Of a stretch of DNA of 25,153 bases, positions 21,984 through 25,153 are shown in pieces. Under the pieces are notes generated by a model. It saw nothing but the letters and a program-made list of their open reading frames with translations, was not told the DNA's origin and did not search any database. The position numbers and the translations under genes are program-made. The DNA is from JBIKIW01 sp044361365 (GTDB lineage Bacteria; Patescibacteriota; JACMRA01): assembly GCA_044361365.1 (NCBI GenBank), contig JBIKIW010000021.1, positions 1 to 25,153 of the forward strand, written 5' to 3'. Within the stretch, counting starts at the first letter, position 1. Every line of letters begins with the position of its first letter.

Positions 21984-24203
21984 ATGAAATTTTTTAACTT
22001 CAAATTACCTTTTAAAATCCCCAAAATCGGACCTGAGCTAGATTTGGAAGCAAAAATCACAGTTTGGATTATCTCTAGTTTTGCGCTAAGTATTCTTTTT
22101 TATCTTTCAATAATTGATAGGGCCGGTTCTTTTGGTGGATTTATAGGAGCATTGATAATTCAAATATTCGGAAAAGGTGCAATTATTTTACCCATGATGC
22201 TTTTTTGGGTGGGTGTAGTTTTGTTTAGGCTTCAAAAAAATCTGGATCTAGCTAAAGATTTTAATTCTCGTTTGGTTTGGGGAATTGCTCTTATTTTGGC
22301 TAGTATTTTGGGATTTTTAGGTTTAATTTTTGATGTTCAAAATCCTGGAGATATGGGTAATGGCGGAGGTTTGTATGGGTATATTTTTTATCCATTTTTG
22401 CTTGGAAAATTTGGTCCGTTTGGAGGAGGAGTTTTACTGCTAACTATAGGTTTTTTAGGATTTTTCTTGCTTTCTCAGATGACGGTTGTGCAGTTTGTGG
22501 ATACAGTTCAAGATTCGCTTAAAAACCCGTCCAAGTTTTGGGATTTTGTACCAGACATTTTTGAAGCCTGGAAAAAAAGCGGAAAACCTACAACAGCAAA
22601 CAACGCTGAAGTCCAAGAATCTTTTGATCAAGTTCAAACTAAACCCAAAGTTTTTGCTAAAAAAACAGCAGCTTCAGCTAAACCTTCAATTGTAAATGAC
22701 AATAAAGATACAGGTTTTGTAATTTTAGACCCAAACACTCAGTTAAAATCTTCTATTAAATCAGAGTGGAAACTACCTTCAGTTAAAATTTTGAAAGAAA
22801 ACCATACCCAATCCGACGGGGGAAATACTGAAAAAAACAAGCAAACTATCAAGACAACTTTAGAAAGTTTTGGGATCCAGGTGGAGATGGGAGATGTGGT
22901 AACTGGACCAACTGTGAGTCAATACACTCTAAAGCCTGCTAGTGGTGTAAAACTAGCCTCCATAGATGCGGTGCAACGAGATTTGGCTTTGGCACTTGCG
23001 GCACCTAGCTTACGCTTAGAAGCTCCAATTCCAGGTCAGAGTTTGGTTGGAATTGAAATCCCGAATCTAATCAAATCCCAGGTTCGTATTCGTGACCTGA
23101 TTCAAACTCCGCAGTTTTTTAACTTCAAAGATCCATTACCTGTAGCCCTCGGTAAAGATGTTGCCGGCAACAAAATCATCGGTTCGATTGCCAAAATGCC
23201 CCACCTTTTGGTAGCTGGAGCAACTGGAGCTGGAAAATCTGTGTGGATAAACTCTATGTTACTCAGTCTTTTGTATCGCTACAGACCTGAAGAATTGCAA
23301 TTAGCTTTGGTGGATATGAAACGAGTTGAACTTAAATTGTACGATGGAGTTCCACACCTTTTAGCACCAGTAATTACAGATGCTGAAAAAGCTATAAACG
23401 CCTTAAAATGGACTGTTTTGGAAATGGACAGACGCTACAAATTACTAGAAGAATTTGGAAAAAGAAACATTCAAGATTACAATTCATTCATTGCTGAATC
23501 AAATTTACCAGACGCCAAAGAGCTAAAACCAATGCCTTACCTGGTGTTTGTAATCGATGAATTGGGAGATTTGATGATTTTGGCGAAAAATGAAGTTGAG
23601 CCAATTATTGTTAGGCTTACTCAAATGTCCAGAGCTGTAGGAATTCATATTATTTTGGGAACTCAAAGACCAGACACTCGAGTTGTAACTGGTTTGATCA
23701 AGGCAAACATCCCTTCACGAATTGCTTTCGCCGTAGCTTCGCAGATTGATAGTAGGGTAATTTTAGACCAGATGGGTGCTGAAAAACTTTTGGGGCAGGG
23801 AGATGGTTTGTTTATGTCGCCAACTTCACTTCAACCGGTACGTTTTCAGGGTAGTTATGTGGAAGAGTTGGAGGTGCGAAAATGTGTTAGCTTCTGGCGG
23901 GATCAAGCTCAAGAAGAGGGTTATGTTACCAACCTAAACCCAGACGTCACCGACATCCCTAAAGGCAAGCTAAATGTACCTGGAATGGAAGTTAACACTA
24001 CGTTAGAAGAAGGTGAAGATTTGTTTGAAAAGATCAAAGAGTTTATTATTCAAGAGCAAGCAGCTAGCACCAGCATGCTTCAAACTGCCTTTGGAATTGG
24101 TTACCCGAAAGCCCGCAAATTTATTGATATGCTAGAAAAAGAAGGTGTTGTTGGTCCAGGGAATGGGAGTAAACCAAGAGAGGTTTATGTACCGAGGGAT
24201 TAA
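21984..24203 (+). CDS. ftsK: DNA translocase FtsK/SpoIIIE
   Basis: 739 residues. N-terminal membrane domain with about four helices (27-45, 52-83, 98-117, 128-165), a short linker, the alpha domain (about 285-385), the RecA-like beta motor with Walker A GATGAGKS (412-419) and Walker B VFVIDELGDL (521-530), and LGTQRPDTRVVTG (558-570). A C-terminal gamma winged helix (about 675-738, MLQTAFGIGYPKARKFIDML) would read polar guide sequences such as KOPS. It pumps chromosome ends through the division septum. At 739 residues with a short linker it is of SpoIIIE size, not the long E. coli form. All motor residues are intact. Confidence 0.95.
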   Translation: MKFFNFKLPFKIPKIGPELDLEAKITVWIISSFALSILFYLSIIDRAGSFGGFIGALIIQIFGKGAIILPMMLFWVGVVLFRLQKNLDLAKDFNSRLVWGIALILASILGFLGLIFDVQNPGDMGNGGGLYGYIFYPFLLGKFGPFGGGVLLLTIGFLGFFLLSQMTVVQFVDTVQDSLKNPSKFWDFVPDIFEAWKKSGKPTTANNAEVQESFDQVQTKPKVFAKKTAASAKPSIVNDNKDTGFVILDPNTQLKSSIKSEWKLPSVKILKENHTQSDGGNTEKNKQTIKTTLESFGIQVEMGDVVTGPTVSQYTLKPASGVKLASIDAVQRDLALALAAPSLRLEAPIPGQSLVGIEIPNLIKSQVRIRDLIQTPQFFNFKDPLPVALGKDVAGNKIIGSIAKMPHLLVAGATGAGKSVWINSMLLSLLYRYRPEELQLALVDMKRVELKLYDGVPHLLAPVITDAEKAINALKWTVLEMDRRYKLLEEFGKRNIQDYNSFIAESNLPDAKELKPMPYLVFVIDELGDLMILAKNEVEPIIVRLTQMSRAVGIHIILGTQRPDTRVVTGLIKANIPSRIAFAVASQIDSRVILDQMGAEKLLGQGDGLFMSPTSLQPVRFQGSYVEELEVRKCVSFWRDQAQEEGYVTNLNPDVTDIPKGKLNVPGMEVNTTLEEGEDLFEKIKEFIIQEQAASTSMLQTAFGIGYPKARKFIDMLEKEGVVGPGNGSKPREVYVPRD

Positions 24204-24235
24204 GGGGTGTTGAAGGTAATAAAAGCTAACTTATT

Positions 24236-24488
24236 CCTAATTGATCATTTATAGAACCCATTTGAAAACTAATCCGAATCAACACAGACTTAAATAGTTT
24301 TGCCCTGATAAGGGAAATGTCCGAAGGACAAAGGGTTTTGTGGAACTTTAAAGTACCCTCCGAAAGCATAGTCTGCCACCTCCCTGAGAATAGGGAGATA
24401 CAAACCCACAGTCCCGTTGGGACAGCTACCTTGGAAGGAGAGCAACTGACAATTGATGCCTTAAAATGGGTAAAAATAATCAAATAGG
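24236..24488 (+). ncRNA. Structured, pseudoknotted candidate ncRNA of unknown class
   Basis: A stretch richer in G+C than its flanks without a convincing ORF (a 110-residue minus-strand ORF across it has no protein texture). Paired elements read by eye: end stem CCTAATTGAT (24236-24245) with ATCAAATAGG (24479-24488), 9 of 10; ACCCATTT (24256-24263) with AAATGGGT (24464-24471); AAAACTA (24265-24271) with TAGTTTT (24295-24301), whose loop holds CAGACT (24285-24290) pairing with AGTCTG (24370-24375), a pseudoknot; hairpins CCCT/AGGG (24303-24314), TGTCC/GGACA (24318-24330), CTCCCT/AGGGAG (24380-24397) and GTCCC/GGGAC (24411-24423); GGGTTTTGT (24333-24341) with ACAAACCC (24400-24407). Strand is uncertain; plus is preferred from the CGAAAGCATAGTCTG element. 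It does not fit RNase P, tmRNA, SRP RNA or a riboswitch I know. Confidence 0.6.
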
Positions 24489-24511
24489 CTCTATAATTAA
24501 TAACCAACAGT

Positions 24512-24664
24512 TTACTTATAAGTCTTGATATTAAAAAAATCTTTAGTTGCTTGTCCAAACGAATCTGATGAAAAATATCCCCAGTTACTAATAAGTAGGT
24601 AAATTAGAATTATTACAACAATTCCGCCAAAAGCAAAAACGAGATTTTTAACATCCTCATCCAT
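24512..24664 (-). CDS. Very small membrane protein
   Basis: 50 residues from ATG 24664 to TAA 24512. After MDEDVKN comes one hydrophobic helix (about 8-26, LVFAFGGIVVIILIYLLIS), then a polar tail (GYFSSDSFGQATKDFF). Same strand as the YiaAB-like gene and 19 nt after it, so probably one transcript. No family recognised. Confidence 0.5.
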   Translation of the reverse strand: MDEDVKNLVFAFGGIVVIILIYLLISNWGYFSSDSFGQATKDFFNIKTYK

Positions 24665-24683
24665 AAATTCAAATAAATTGGTT

Positions 24684-24893
24684 TTATTTACTTCTGTCTT
24701 CAGCTCTGTCTCGGATAACTTTACCTAGGGCAAAAGTTGCGTAGATACTAAAAATGTAACTTACCGCAAAAAATCCTTTAGTTTGGATATCAGCTTCAAG
24801 CCTTAAAACTCCGATAATTGTGCCTGCAAAAGATATTGCAAAAGCTAAAATTGTAAGAAAATAAAAGGCGTTGGTGTTTTTTGGGTTGTTCAT
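24684..24893 (-). CDS. YiaA/YiaB-like two-helix membrane protein
   Basis: 69 residues with two membrane helices (about 10-30 and 41-60) joined by EADIQTKGFFAVS, and a C-terminal KVIRDRAED. The pattern (N-terminal NAF, helix, short loop with KG-aromatic, helix, VRDR-type end) fits the YiaAB two-helix domain family of inner-membrane proteins, whose function is unknown. The start codon is about 10 bp from the presumed left end of the IS element, so its original promoter may have been displaced. Confidence 0.7.
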   Translation of the reverse strand: MNNPKNTNAFYFLTILAFAISFAGTIIGVLRLEADIQTKGFFAVSYIFSIYATFALGKVIRDRAEDRSK

Positions 24894-24902
24894 AATATGT
24901 TA

Positions 24903-25153
24903 GGCTCTAGGCTAGAACAACTAAATGTTTCAACCTAGAAATATGATTAAATGGTGTAAATTAAGCAATTATCAATTAAAAAAGATAATTCGATGTTTTT
25001 GCATTGATATAGATGCTACCAAAACCAGTGAGTTACTTGGTTTTAATCGTCATACAATTAACAGGTATTTTCTTTTGTTTCGTAAGGCAATTTATTTAGA
25101 TAGAACAATCAAACTTGAGTCAATTATTGGAGAAGTAGGATTAGATGAAAGTT
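24903..25153 (+). mobile_element. IS1595-family insertion sequence, left part (cut by window end)
   Basis: Contains the 5' part of an ISXO2-like transposase gene. The left boundary is placed at GGCTCTAGGCTAGAAC (24903-24918), the likely start of the terminal inverted repeat; the right end is outside the window, so repeat and target duplication cannot be verified. Confidence 0.55.
24943..25153 (+). CDS. IS1595/ISXO2-like transposase, 5' part
   Basis: 70 codons are visible from ATG 24943. An N-terminal HTH-like region reads LGFNRHTINRYFLLFRKAI (about 35-53), and the segment GEVGLDES at the window edge matches the start of the DDE domain (usual form: GEVELDESYFG), whose first Asp would be the D of LDES. 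In this family the complete protein is about 200-300 residues. The ORF is open at the window end. It would catalyse cut-and-paste or copy transposition of its own element. Confidence 0.8.
   Translation, partial: MIKWCKLSNYQLKKIIRCFCIDIDATKTSELLGFNRHTINRYFLLFRKAIYLDRTIKLESIIGEVGLDES

Noticed and set aside
24236..24488. Self-splicing group I intron
   Set aside because: R- and S-like elements and the P3/P7-like pairing exist, but P4-P6 has no space and no exon halves are visible.
24226..24558. 110-residue minus-strand ORF across the structured region
   Set aside because: Its composition is not protein-like, and the bases are explained by paired RNA stems.
1..25153. CRISPR array
   Set aside because: No regularly spaced direct repeats were seen on either strand.

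Overview
The window is about 25 kb of AT-rich bacterial DNA with short intergenic gaps and genes on both strands in short runs. Few genes have a recognisable Shine-Dalgarno sequence. Both tRNAs encode their CCA ends. TGA is used as a stop codon (for example in both genes of the HEPN/MNT pair), which excludes the Gracilibacteria/Absconditabacteria code. Small size, AT-richness, few ribosome binding sites, divergent housekeeping genes and an IS1595-type transposase together suggest a Candidate Phyla Radiation (Patescibacteria) genome. This is an inference from style and gene content; no rRNA or ribosomal protein gene is present to prove it.

Layout. 1-1566: a YifB/ComM-type AAA+ ATPase. 1567-5832: an accessory block with a HEPN/MNT toxin-antitoxin pair, a decayed gene of unknown function that runs into it tail to tail, and a PadR-controlled ABC exporter operon. 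That operon hides an unlisted 59-residue secreted or membrane peptide gene between ATPase and permease. 5909-11269: a housekeeping stretch with tRNA-Ser(GGA), pheT (no pheS nearby) with a coupled small unknown gene, thioredoxin, murC and tRNA-Asn(GTT). 11323-13929: a 130-bp hairpin/MITE-like element, an autoinhibited-type Fic AMPylase with a dyad-rich promoter, and a BNR/Asp-box lipoprotein. 14059-18929: a J-domain protein, 6-phosphogluconate dehydrogenase, a polyprenyl-phosphate sugar phosphotransferase and a cytosine-deaminase-like amidohydrolase. 18954-24203: a small unknown gene, an HTH protein fused to an EgtD-like methyltransferase, an NAD(P)H quinone-oxidoreductase-like flavoprotein, an anchored extracellular protein and the DNA translocase FtsK. 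24236-24488: a strongly structured, pseudoknotted candidate ncRNA. 24512-25153: two tiny membrane protein genes and the 5' end of an IS1595-family transposase, cut by the window edge.

How the genes relate. Envelope and division functions dominate (murC, sugar transferase, ftsK, lipoprotein, exporter). Dyads in front of the PadR, ABC, Fic and HTH-methyltransferase genes suggest that several of these units are controlled by their own DNA-binding products. The least explained items are the ncRNA after ftsK, the exporter operon with its hidden small peptide, the HTH-EgtD fusion and the hairpin element beside fic.
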